DNA of 64,000 nucleotides from Agaribacterium haliotis (GTDB lineage Bacteria; Pseudomonadota; Gammaproteobacteria; Pseudomonadales; Cellvibrionaceae): assembly GCF_002312815.1 (NCBI RefSeq), contig NZ_NKQJ01000003.1, positions 248,001-312,000 on the forward strand, in the 5' to 3' direction. Shown here in pieces: positions 8,760 to 16,922 of the stretch (its first letter is position 1; the number at the start of each line of letters is the position of its first letter). The notes under the pieces are model-generated. The model did not search any database, was not told the origin of the DNA, and saw only the letters and a list, made by a program, of their open reading frames with translations. The translations under genes and the position numbers were made by a program.

Positions 8760-8776
8760 TTGGCACGCGCCATGCT
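8760..8776 (+). promoter_or_regulatory. sigma-54 promoter of the CrcZ-like RNA
   Basis: The sequence TTGGCACGCGCCATGCT matches the sigma-54 consensus YTGGCACG-N4-TTGCW with one mismatch (A for T in the -12 box). The GG (8762-8763) and GC (8774-8775) dinucleotides have the required spacing. The predicted start of transcription is near 8787, just before the A-rich repeats. Confidence 0.8.
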
Positions 8777-8786
8777 CTTATTACCG

Positions 8787-9075
8787 ACATAATAAAAACA
8801 ATAAAGAATAAGAACAAAAGACAACATAGCGAATAACAACAATAAATAATAATAAGAACAGCAAACTGCATAGACATAACAACAATAAATAATAAGAACA
8901 AAGTAAGACTGACTAACAACAACAAATAATAAAAACAGACACAACGTATAACCAACTTGCGTACCTTAGGAAGGGCTTGCTTGCCAAGCAAAACGCGGAC
9001 ATGGACGTTAGACATTCTTAATAAGAATAAAAATAAGCACCGAATTCGACGGGAAAGCCTTGGCTTTCCCGTTTT
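8787..9075 (+). ncRNA. crcZ: CrcZ-like regulatory RNA (Hfq/Crc decoy)
   Basis: No convincing gene lies in this interval; what it holds is A-rich triplet repeats (AAC, AAT, AAG) of the kind that bind the distal face of Hfq. They form five groups: about 8791-8818, 8831-8859, 8875-8902, 8913-8936 and 9020-9037. In Pseudomonas the CrcZ RNA carries several such CA motifs, sequesters Hfq-Crc and so lifts carbon catabolite repression; it lies between cbrB and pcnB and is driven by CbrB and sigma 54. Here the position, promoter, operator, motifs and terminator all agree. A hairpin (TTGCTTG / AAGCAA) lies at 8977-8991. The start is predicted, giving about 290 bases, shorter than the roughly 400-base Pseudomonas RNA. 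Confidence 0.8.
9050..9075 (+). terminator. Rho-independent terminator of the CrcZ-like RNA
   Basis: A near-perfect 10-bp stem (CGGGAAAGCC / GGCTTTCCCG) with a minimal loop TT, followed by TTTT. It closes the A-rich RNA and separates it from pcnB. Confidence 0.9.
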
Positions 9076-9110
9076 CGTATGTGCAATTGCTATGCCGCCA
9101 CAGTATCAAG

Positions 9111-9122
9111 CTGTGCTAGAAT
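9111..9122 (+). promoter_or_regulatory. possible extended -10 promoter of pcnB
   Basis: TGCTAGAAT (TGn plus TAGAAT) lies about 50 bases before the pcnB ATG, after the RNA terminator. No good -35 box is present, as is usual for extended -10 promoters. This is a weak call. Confidence 0.35.
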
Positions 9123-9171
9123 CCAGCCCTTCGAGCCCTGCCAGCAGGATGCCTTCTCGTTTCACGTCATT

Positions 9172-10518
9172 ATGCTAAAAAAACTGAAGAAACTGTTCCG
9201 CCCCAATACAAAGCCGCTTACCGCCACGCGAGTCAGCGGTCGCGAAAACGGCATAGATAAGCGCGACATCAGCCACAACGCGCTCAAAGTCATTGAGCTG
9301 CTGCAAGACGCTGGTTGGCAAGCTTACCTGGTTGGCGGCGGTGTGCGCGACTTGCTCCTGGGCGGCCACCCCAAAGACTTCGACGTTGCGACTGACGCCA
9401 CCCCCGAACAAGTGCAAAAGGTGTTTCGCCGCGCGCGCATCATCGGTCGCCGTTTTAAAATTGTTCATGTGCGCATGGGCAGAGAAGTTATCGAAGTGAC
9501 AACTTTTCGCGGCTCACACGAAGAAGCCAGTGGTAAGCAACACGCCGTACAGAGCGACAAGGGCATATTGCTGAGGGACAATGTCTACGGCGATCTATGT
9601 TCCGACGCCTGGCGCCGCGACTTCAGCATCAACGCTCTGTATTACGACCCGAGCGACGACAGCATTGTTGACTACTGCAACGGCCTTAGCGCACTCAAGC
9701 AAAAAAGCCTGAGCATTATTGGCGAGCCCGACGCACGCTACAAAGAAGACCCGGTGCGCATGCTCAGAGCTATTCGCTTTATGAGCAAGCTGGGCTTCAG
9801 CCTCGATGCGGCCAGCGAACAGCCTATTCGCGAACACAGTGACTACCTGCTTGAAATCCCTCCGGCGCGCTTGTTTGAAGAAGTACTCAAGCTGTTTATG
9901 AGCGGCCGAGCCGAAGCCATACTCGAGCAACTGCACCACTACCATCTACTCGAACACCTGTTTCCGGCCGCTGCCGACGTTTTTAACCGCGATGAAAGCC
10001 AGGCCAAACGCTTACTTCTGTGCGCCGCCGCCAACACCGATGAGCGCTTAGCTCAGGGCAAGCGTGTCACGCCGGCCTTTATTTACGCTGCATTCCTGTG
10101 GCCGCGCCTACAGCAGCAGATGCAGGCGCTGCGCAGCCAGCACCGCGGCGGCGAGCAAGAACTGCTGAATAAAGCCGCCACCGGCGTTATTTCTGAACAG
10201 CTGCAGCGCACCGCCATCCCCAAGCGCTTTCTTATCCCGATGAGAGAGATCTGGACCTTACAACTTCGGCTGCCCCGGCGCGATGGTCGCCGCGCCTATA
10301 CCCTGCTTGAACATCCGCGCTTTCGCGCCGCTTACGACTTCTTATTGCTGCGCGAACAAAGCGGTGAAGAGCTCGGCCAGCTAGGGCACTGGTGGACGGA
10401 GTTTCAGGTGGCCTCCGAAGAGCGGCGCCAGGCCCTGCTCGAATCCGCCCGCAATAGTCAGGCACCGCGCAAGCGCAAGCGACCGCGTAGGCGCAAACCC
10501 GCCAAAAATAATGACTAA
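9172..10518 (+). CDS. pcnB: poly(A) polymerase I
   Basis: PcnB adds short poly(A) tails to RNA 3' ends and so speeds decay of small RNAs and mRNA fragments. The 448-residue product has the class-II nucleotidyltransferase signature LVGGGVRDLLLG followed by KDFDVATDA (catalytic aspartates, about residues 50-70), a neck helix region with DPVRMLRAIRF, and the basic C-terminal tail RKRKRPRRRKP that binds RNA. The ATG at 9172 matches known PcnB starts (MLKKL...). An upstream in-frame ATG at 9079 would add 31 unrelated residues and begin right after the terminator, so I reject it. Its position after the CrcZ-like RNA and before folK is the same as in Pseudomonas. Confidence 0.96.
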   Translation: MLKKLKKLFRPNTKPLTATRVSGRENGIDKRDISHNALKVIELLQDAGWQAYLVGGGVRDLLLGGHPKDFDVATDATPEQVQKVFRRARIIGRRFKIVHVRMGREVIEVTTFRGSHEEASGKQHAVQSDKGILLRDNVYGDLCSDAWRRDFSINALYYDPSDDSIVDYCNGLSALKQKSLSIIGEPDARYKEDPVRMLRAIRFMSKLGFSLDAASEQPIREHSDYLLEIPPARLFEEVLKLFMSGRAEAILEQLHHYHLLEHLFPAAADVFNRDESQAKRLLLCAAANTDERLAQGKRVTPAFIYAAFLWPRLQQQMQALRSQHRGGEQELLNKAATGVISEQLQRTAIPKRFLIPMREIWTLQLRLPRRDGRRAYTLLEHPRFRAAYDFLLLREQSGEELGQLGHWWTEFQVASEERRQALLESARNSQAPRKRKRPRRRKPAKNND

Positions 10519-11038
10519 ACTGGCCTACTGCGGTCTCGGTGCCAACCTTGAGCAGCCCATTGAGCAAATAAACTTTGCCCTGCGAGCACTGGCCACCAGC
10601 GACGGCATCCAAGTTCTGCGCTGCTCATCCTTTTATGGCAGCACCGCCGTCGGCCCCGGAGAGCAGCCCGACTACGTCAACGCCGTTGCCGAACTGACGA
10701 GCGAGCTGAGCGCCGCCGAACTGCTGCAGCGCTTCCACCAAATCGAAGCGGACTGCGGGCGCCAGCGCACGCTTCGCTGGGGGCCGCGAACCCTGGATCT
10801 CGACTTGCTCTGGTACGACAACCAGCAAAGTGAGCGCGCTGATTTGTTACTGCCCCACCCGCGAATTCGCGAGCGAAATTTTGTATTATGGCCCTGGCGC
10901 GAACTCAATCCCGATTTGGACATTTGCGGACTTGGCCGTGTCGACAGCCTCGCTTCACGCGTGAGCGGCGACGGCCTCTGGCGACTGCCTGCGCAAACAC
11001 GCGCAGCAGATAAACAAAAAAAAGGGGAAACACCGTGA
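10511..11038 (+). CDS. folK: 6-hydroxymethyl-7,8-dihydropterin pyrophosphokinase
   Basis: FolK transfers pyrophosphate from ATP to the pterin in folate synthesis. The 175-residue protein shows GLGANLEQP near the N-terminus, the pterin region FYGSTAVGPGEQPDYVNAV, and the signature RWGPRTLDLDLLWY with catalytic aspartates, followed by LLLPHPRIRERNFVL. It overlaps the end of pcnB by 8 bp and its stop overlaps the next start, so pcnB-folK-kinase forms a tight transcriptional unit. The last 15 or so residues are lysine- and glutamine-rich and not conserved. Confidence 0.96.
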   Translation: MTKLAYCGLGANLEQPIEQINFALRALATSDGIQVLRCSSFYGSTAVGPGEQPDYVNAVAELTSELSAAELLQRFHQIEADCGRQRTLRWGPRTLDLDLLWYDNQQSERADLLLPHPRIRERNFVLWPWRELNPDLDICGLGRVDSLASRVSGDGLWRLPAQTRAADKQKKGETP

Positions 11039-11712
11039 GCGACAGCCAGCTCCAGGGCTTAAGTGCCGCTGAGCTTCCGCGCTTTATTGCCATAGAAGGC
11101 TGTATCGGCGTAGGGAAAACAAGCCTCGCCCAGCGCCTGGCCGAGAGCTTTAGCGCAGATGCCATTCTCGAAAAGACCAGCAGCAACCCCTTTCTCGATC
11201 GTTTTTATAAAAACGAGCGCAACAGCGCCCTGCCGACCCAGCTGTTTTTTTTGTTCCAGCGCACACAGCAGCTCAATGATCTGTGCTCAGAGGACCTGTT
11301 TCAAAAACCTAAAGTTGCCGACTTCCTGATCGACAAAGACCCACTGTTTGCCGAAGTAACACTCGATGACGACGAGCTCAAACTCTACCGGCAGATCTAT
11401 CAGCAAACGCAAATTGAGGCTCCGAGGCCCGACCTCGTCGTATATCTGCAAGCTCCGATAGACGTGCTCCAGGCCCGTATTGAACAGCGCGGCGTCGCCA
11501 ACGAACAGTTGATCAATAACGATTACCTAAGCGCGCTCAACGACGCCTACGCGCGCTTTTTTCATTTTTATGAGCAAAGCCCTTTGTTGATTGTCAATGC
11601 AACCGAAATTGACTGGATCAATAATGAGCAGGACTACCAGAACCTGGTGAACTACCTTTTGACCATCCGCTCCGGCCGCCATTATTACAACCCGCGACCG
11701 GCCATGTTTTAG
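11035..11712 (+). CDS. deoxynucleoside kinase (dNK family)
   Basis: A 225-residue P-loop kinase that should phosphorylate deoxynucleosides (dA/dG/dC/dT salvage; the exact preference is not readable). Walker A is IEGCIGVGKTSLAQRL (about residues 20-33), followed by the substrate segment EKTSSNPFLDRFY, DKDPLFAEVTL and the lid IEQRG. The GTG start at 11035 has a strong AAGGGGA just upstream and overlaps the folK stop by four bases. A kinase of this type between folK and panB is recurrent in several gammaproteobacterial lineages, so it is probably a stable member of the operon. Confidence 0.88.
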   Translation: MSDSQLQGLSAAELPRFIAIEGCIGVGKTSLAQRLAESFSADAILEKTSSNPFLDRFYKNERNSALPTQLFFLFQRTQQLNDLCSEDLFQKPKVADFLIDKDPLFAEVTLDDDELKLYRQIYQQTQIEAPRPDLVVYLQAPIDVLQARIEQRGVANEQLINNDYLSALNDAYARFFHFYEQSPLLIVNATEIDWINNEQDYQNLVNYLLTIRSGRHYYNPRPAMF

Positions 11713-11723
11713 CGAGAACAATT

Positions 11724-12539
11724 ATGGCCTACGCCTCTACGTCGCTGGATAAAAAAACCAGCATACTGACCCTTCAAAAAATGAAACAAGAAGGGCAGAA
11801 ATTTGTCACCGTTGCACTTTACGACGCGCCGATGGCCGCAATGGCTCAGCACAGTGGCGTTGAAGTGTTATTAGTGGGCGACAGCTTGGGCATGACCGTA
11901 CTCGGCTTCGATTCGACCGTGCCCGTTACCATGGAACACATGATCTATCACGTCGAAGCCGTGAGCCGCGGCAGTGACAAATGCCTGATTATGGGCGATC
12001 TGCCATTTATGAGTTACGCCACCGTCGACGACGCCATGCGCAACGCCAGTCGCTTAATGCAGGCCGGCGCGCACATGGTCAAACTCGAGGGCGGCAGCTG
12101 GTGTGCCGATATCGTCAGCAAACTCAGCGACCGGGGCATTCCGGTCTGCGCTCACATCGGCCTAACCCCCCAGTCGGTAAACAAGTTTGGCGGCTTTCGG
12201 GTCCAGGGTCGCGATGAACAGGGCGCACGCAAACTGATGCACGACGCCAAAGTGCTGGAAAAGGCCGGTGCCGATATTCTGTTACTTGAATGCGTACCGG
12301 CGGCGCTGGCCAAAGAAATAACCGAACAGATGAGCATTCCGACCATCGGCATTGGCGCCGGCAAAGACTGCGACGCGCAAGTACTGGTTATTAACGATAT
12401 TCTCGGCTTAACGCCACAGCCGCCGAAATTCTCTAAAAATTTCTTAGTCGAGAGTAAAGATATTCCCGGTGCACTGGGCAAATATGTCGAAGACGTAAAA
12501 AACGCTCAGTTTCCCGCAGACGAGCATATCTTTAACTAA
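11724..12539 (+). CDS. panB: 3-methyl-2-oxobutanoate hydroxymethyltransferase
   Basis: PanB makes ketopantoate from 2-ketoisovalerate and methylene-tetrahydrofolate, the first committed step to pantothenate and coenzyme A. The 271-residue length is normal. Conserved segments are ALYDAPMA, LLVGDSLGMTVLG (metal and substrate site), MGDLPFMSY, KLEGG, CAHIGLTPQSV and PTIGIGAGKDCDAQVLV with the catalytic glutamate earlier at LLLECVP. It sits 11 bp after the kinase gene. In many relatives panC follows directly; here the next gene lies on the opposite strand and overlaps the panB stop by 8 bp, so panC must be elsewhere. Confidence 0.97.
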   Translation: MAYASTSLDKKTSILTLQKMKQEGQKFVTVALYDAPMAAMAQHSGVEVLLVGDSLGMTVLGFDSTVPVTMEHMIYHVEAVSRGSDKCLIMGDLPFMSYATVDDAMRNASRLMQAGAHMVKLEGGSWCADIVSKLSDRGIPVCAHIGLTPQSVNKFGGFRVQGRDEQGARKLMHDAKVLEKAGADILLLECVPAALAKEITEQMSIPTIGIGAGKDCDAQVLVINDILGLTPQPPKFSKNFLVESKDIPGALGKYVEDVKNAQFPADEHIFN

Positions 12540-14271
12540 GGCCCTCGTGGGGCTTATCCGTATCCGGATTAAAGTTGCGCAGTAAATAGTTGTTTTCTAT
12601 GTACTGCGCCGTTTCCGCTTTTGCAAAGAAGTGCCCTTGCAACTGATTTACCCCGAGCTGACAGCAGAGCTCTACTTGCTCCACACTCTCGGTACCGACA
12701 ACCACAGTTTCAATATTTAAGGCCTGGATCATCTTAACCACACTCGCAAACAGAGCTCGGTCTTGCTCGCTGCTGTGTGGGCCGGGTAAAAAACTGCGCT
12801 CAATTTTTATCAAATCAAACGGATAATCGCGCAAATTGGCAATCGAAGAAAGGCCGGCACCAAAATCGCCAAGCGCAACTTTACAACCCAACGCACGCAG
12901 CGCATCAATATTTTTTCTAACTTCGGGGTGCAAACCGTTTAACGCAAGCTCGGATACTTCAAAAATAAACTGCGAAGCCTCGGCGCCGTAACGCGGCAAC
13001 AATTCTTGTAGCAGCGGTGTTAAACCGCGATCAGAAAGCTGCACCGGGCTCAAATTAATGGACATAAATGCTCGGTGGTTGTGCTCTTTGGCCCAGCGAA
13101 CCTGCTGGCGCATCGCACGCTCAATCAACCAGCGGCCGAGCTGCAAAATTAACTTCGACTCCTCAGCAATTGGCAAAAACTCTTCGGGGCTGCGCAGCCC
13201 CCCAGCATCGTGCCACTGCAAAAAAACCTCGTAACCACCTAGCTCGTGACTGAGTGCCGAATACACCGGCTGGTAGGTCAGGCTAAAGCGGTGATTGTCG
13301 ATCGCCTGCCTAAGCTCCTGTTCAATTTCGTAGCGCGATGCAAACTGTTGCTGCATTTCTTCTTCAAAAAAGCAGGCCTGATTTTTACCCTTTTTCTTTG
13401 CCCGATACATTGCAATATCGGCGTGTTTAACAAGCTCTTCGGCATTTTCGCCATTGTCGGGGTGCAGCGCGATGCCGATGCTTGCACCCGATGTAAACGA
13501 GCGGCCTTTAATTTCAAACGGCGTTTCCAGCACCAACAATATACGCTGAGCAACACGGCTCGCCTCGAGCTCAGAACTCAAATTGCCGAGGCTGATTGCA
13601 AACTCATCACCGCCGAGGCGGGCAAATAACTCACTGCCGCGCAAACAGGCGTGAATGCGCTTAACAACTCTCTGCAGCAACAAGTCGCCGACATCGTGGC
13701 CGAAGTTGTCGTTGACATACTTAAAATTGTCGAGGTCAATCAGCAGCAGCGCAACCTTATAGTCTGCTCGGCGGTTATTGGCGATGGTAAACTTTAACGA
13801 TTCATCAAAAAGATGGCGGTTGGCCAAACCGGTCAAGGCGTCGCGCTCAGCGAGCTGTTTAACCTTGGCATAGCTCTCCTGCAACTGCTTTTCGAGCTCG
13901 AAGCGCGTTTGCGCATGCAAGATCGAGCGCCTTAACCGCGATGCGGTAATTTCAGTTTTAAGGATAAAATCCTGCGCGCCTGCGCGTATGGCATCGAGCG
14001 CAACTTGCTCGTCTTCGCTGTTGCTCATCATCACAATTGCCGAGCGACAATCGGGATAGCCATCGCGAATAGCAATCACCAGCTCAATGCCGTCTTTGCC
14101 CGGCATGCGAAAATCAATCAGGACAAGGTCAAAATCTTTCTTATCGAATAGGGCCAAGCCCTCGTCAACCGTTTGGGCCTCGACCAATTCATAGGTCATC
14201 GAGCCCAGATGTAGGGCCCGCTTGACAATTTGGCGGTCGACAGTGTCATCGTCGACAATGAGTATGCGCAT
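12532..14271 (-). CDS. response regulator with REC, GGDEF and a degenerate EAL domain
   Basis: A 579-residue output protein: a receiver domain (1-120, phospho-acceptor D53 in LIDFRMPG), a short coiled linker, a GGDEF domain with an intact ARLGGDEF motif (c-di-GMP synthesis), and an EAL domain. The inhibitory RxxD site is changed to RGSE. The EAL domain has lost key residues: EAL reads EVF, the DDFGTG loop reads GDFGAG, and the catalytic glutamate in the VAEGVE segment is missing (VVVGTES). It therefore should make but not degrade c-di-GMP, or use the EAL part as a binding domain. The ATG at 14271 has GGAAG upstream and follows the kinase stop by one base. It overlaps panB tail-to-tail. Confidence 0.88.
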   Translation of the reverse strand: MRILIVDDDTVDRQIVKRALHLGSMTYELVEAQTVDEGLALFDKKDFDLVLIDFRMPGKDGIELVIAIRDGYPDCRSAIVMMSNSEDEQVALDAIRAGAQDFILKTEITASRLRRSILHAQTRFELEKQLQESYAKVKQLAERDALTGLANRHLFDESLKFTIANNRRADYKVALLLIDLDNFKYVNDNFGHDVGDLLLQRVVKRIHACLRGSELFARLGGDEFAISLGNLSSELEASRVAQRILLVLETPFEIKGRSFTSGASIGIALHPDNGENAEELVKHADIAMYRAKKKGKNQACFFEEEMQQQFASRYEIEQELRQAIDNHRFSLTYQPVYSALSHELGGYEVFLQWHDAGGLRSPEEFLPIAEESKLILQLGRWLIERAMRQQVRWAKEHNHRAFMSINLSPVQLSDRGLTPLLQELLPRYGAEASQFIFEVSELALNGLHPEVRKNIDALRALGCKVALGDFGAGLSSIANLRDYPFDLIKIERSFLPGPHSSEQDRALFASVVKMIQALNIETVVVGTESVEQVELCCQLGVNQLQGHFFAKAETAQYIENNYLLRNFNPDTDKPHEGLS

Positions 14272-14272
14272 A

Positions 14273-16750
14273 TTATTCTTCCAATGCCTCGTTCTGCACA
14301 GGCCAATAGAGTACAACCGTCGTTCCCCGGCTGCCGTCCGACTCAATTTCTACGTGACCGCCAAAGTGCTCTATTGTTTTTTTAACTAAAGCAAGGCCCA
14401 TGCCGCTACCTTCTATGCTGTCTCGCGGCTTGAGTGTCTGAAACATTTCCAGCGCTTTGTTTTGCAGCTCCGGTTGAATACCTGGGCCATTATCGGCAAC
14501 ACGAATCACATAATAGCGACGTTCCCGACCGAGGCTAACTTTAATCCAGCCCTTGTTTTGATCGTGGTGCTTGATCGCGTTGCTCATCAAGTTGCGCAGC
14601 ACCAGCTCCAGCGGCACACGCGGTAAGTTAAGTTCGGCCTTCTCAACTTGCAGCTCAAAATCATCGGGCTTGTCGAGGATGTCAAAAATACCGAGGCACA
14701 GTTGGTTTAAGTCGATAAATTCCGACTTGCGCTCGAAGCGGGCAACACGACTATAAAGTAATAAATCATTTAGCAGCGTCATCATTCGGTCGGCGCGACT
14801 TTTAAGTAATTGTAAATTTTCTCGACTCGAATCATTTAGTTGCGCCGCGCTGTCTTCTTCTATCCAACTTGCGATTTTTTTAATAGCATTTAGTGGCGAC
14901 TTAAGGTCGTGGGAAGCGATATAAGCAAACTGGTCGAGATCGGCATTGCTTCGCTCAAGTTCAAGATTGCGCCGCTCTAACTCCAGCGCCAGCGCTTTGC
15001 TCTGGTCGATATCACTTATTTGAGTGACAAACAGTAAAACGCCACCGTCTTCATCGAGCACTGCGGTGGTCGACATCAACCCCCAGATCGAAACACCGCC
15101 GCGTTTAATATACTGCTCTTCACGGGTAATATTGCGCAGCTCGCCCTCTCGCATTTTGGCAAGCCCTGAGCGCGCTGCCGTGCGATGCCGCTGGGCAACA
15201 ATATCAACCAAACTCATCTTTAACAGTTCTTCAGCGTCGTAATTTAGCCAGTGACACATGGCCTCGTTTACTTCCAGCAAATAACCTTCCGGGCTGACAA
15301 TTGCAAAAGCCTGAGATGAGGTGTGAATAGCCGTGTTGAGCAGGCGTTCTTTTTCCGCTAGCTTGCGCTCGGTGGCTCGCTGCTCGGTAAGATCTCTGAG
15401 AACCCCGGTAAAAAACCACTCGCCATCTGAGCTTGCGCGCGCAACCATTATTGAAACGGGAAAGCTCTCACCACTTTGGCGCTTGCCTTCGAGCTCGCGC
15501 TCTTTCGAGCGAATACTCCTCATTTTATCTTTTTGCACACCGGCTTCAGCGACATATCTATCGTGGTGTACCGAGTAGTGAAACGGCATCAGCATATTGA
15601 CACTTTTCCCCAGGGCATCTTGCTCGGCATATCCAAACATTTTTTCGGCAGCGCGATTAAACGAGAGAATCTCGCCCGTTTCACTGATCGAAATAATGGC
15701 ATCGCTGACCGACGATAAAATCGCCTGCAGGCGCTCGGCCGCCTGTTTAGCCTGGCGCGTTCGCACCTCAACCATTTTCTTTAAGTAGAGTTGAGCCTGA
15801 GATATTTCAGCACACATGCTGTTGATAACATTGCCGAGCTGGGCGAGCTCATCAGCACCGTTAATATTTGCCCGCTGCTCGTAGTCGCCTTGGGCAAACG
15901 CCCCGGTCACCCGGTTTAGCTGTTTAATGCGATTTAATAAAATACGCTTAAGGCCAAAAGCCAGGGCCAGGCAGAACAGCACTAGCAGCAATAACATCAA
16001 CAGCCAGCTTCTCTGCAGTGAACGCTGATAAGCCTCGGCGCCTGCTGGGCTGAAGTTCAAATAAAACTGCTGACCTGCAAGCTGGTATTCACGCCTGTAA
16101 GTCTCGAACTCGCCAGTTTCACCCAAGTGGCCGCGTCGCAGCAACTCAACCCCAGCTGCAGTTTTTAGTTCTACATAATTAAATGGGATAAAACTCAACT
16201 CGTCGCCAAATTGCGCTAGCGGCTCACTGAGGTTGGTGACATAGAGCAACCAGCGAGTTTGAGTACCTGAAGCAAAACGGCTCAAGGTCAACAGGTAAGT
16301 GTCACCGGAAAAGCTCAGCACACTCTGTTCGGCCCACTGCGTTGCCAGTTTTGTCAGCGCCCTTTGCAAAGCAGCTTCAAAGCTTGCATCGACTAAACCG
16401 AGCTCAATTCGCCCCATGGCGTTAACAACAAAAATTGACTCCGGTGCAAAGACAAAATCAACCCTTGAGGCCAAAGCTTTTAACTCATAAACCCAATCTT
16501 CGTTACTGCCGTGATTTTTATTGCTTAACAACTGGGCTAACAAGCGCGAGCTAAGCTTGGCGCTGTCGAGCTGGCGATCAAGCTCCGCCCTCAGGCTAAA
16601 ATCAAGCTGATCAAATAATAACTGGTCGCGCTCGGCCCGCTGCTGGCTGCGCTGCTCAAATTGCATCAAAGCGAGCAATGACATCAGCGGCAAAACGCAA
16701 ACCAGTGCCAACAGGCTAATTTTTTGGCTGAGACGCAAGGATTTGAGCAT
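14273..16750 (-). CDS. membrane sensor histidine kinase (sensor loop, HAMP, two PAS, HisKA, HATPase)
   Basis: The likely partner of the REC-GGDEF-EAL gene one base downstream. The 825-residue protein has an N-terminal membrane helix (about 10-29), a periplasmic sensor region of about 220 residues, a second membrane helix (LLMLLLLVLFCLALAFGL), a HAMP segment with RVTGAFAQGDYEQRA, two PAS domains (the first begins ILSSVSDAIISI), a HisKA domain with the histidine in YIASHDLKSPLNAI, and an ATPase domain (NLMSNAIKHH, DNGPGIQPE, GSGMGLALVKK). I use the ATG at 16750; a GTG at 16783 would add 11 residues before the membrane helix. The signal sensed is unknown. Confidence 0.9.
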   Translation of the reverse strand: MLKSLRLSQKISLLALVCVLPLMSLLALMQFEQRSQQRAERDQLLFDQLDFSLRAELDRQLDSAKLSSRLLAQLLSNKNHGSNEDWVYELKALASRVDFVFAPESIFVVNAMGRIELGLVDASFEAALQRALTKLATQWAEQSVLSFSGDTYLLTLSRFASGTQTRWLLYVTNLSEPLAQFGDELSFIPFNYVELKTAAGVELLRRGHLGETGEFETYRREYQLAGQQFYLNFSPAGAEAYQRSLQRSWLLMLLLLVLFCLALAFGLKRILLNRIKQLNRVTGAFAQGDYEQRANINGADELAQLGNVINSMCAEISQAQLYLKKMVEVRTRQAKQAAERLQAILSSVSDAIISISETGEILSFNRAAEKMFGYAEQDALGKSVNMLMPFHYSVHHDRYVAEAGVQKDKMRSIRSKERELEGKRQSGESFPVSIMVARASSDGEWFFTGVLRDLTEQRATERKLAEKERLLNTAIHTSSQAFAIVSPEGYLLEVNEAMCHWLNYDAEELLKMSLVDIVAQRHRTAARSGLAKMREGELRNITREEQYIKRGGVSIWGLMSTTAVLDEDGGVLLFVTQISDIDQSKALALELERRNLELERSNADLDQFAYIASHDLKSPLNAIKKIASWIEEDSAAQLNDSSRENLQLLKSRADRMMTLLNDLLLYSRVARFERKSEFIDLNQLCLGIFDILDKPDDFELQVEKAELNLPRVPLELVLRNLMSNAIKHHDQNKGWIKVSLGRERRYYVIRVADNGPGIQPELQNKALEMFQTLKPRDSIEGSGMGLALVKKTIEHFGGHVEIESDGSRGTTVVLYWPVQNEALEE

Positions 16751-16922
16751 GCAGACCCGGGCAACTGGAATGAGTGGCTGCACAGGCAGCTACATCAAAG
16801 AATAGAAGAGGCCGCAGGCGCTCGCCAGCAGCGGGCCCCAAGCGCAGCCCGGGCCGCAGACGAAGCTGCAGGGTGGCGTTAATTCACGTACAATTGCGCT
16901 CCCGTTAAACTTTGGAGTTAGC

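Noticed and set aside
8790-8940. Repeated AAT/AAC units as a microsatellite or a CRISPR-like array
   Set aside because: There are no equal-length repeats or unique spacers; the pattern fits Hfq distal-face motifs in an RNA with a clear promoter and terminator.
8666-9015. Minus-strand frames of about 90 codons rich in Leu, Tyr and Cys
   Set aside because: They are the antisense of the A-rich RNA repeats (AAC/AAT/AAG read as GTT/ATT/CTT) and look like hydrophobic low-complexity peptides; no family and no ribosome-binding site.
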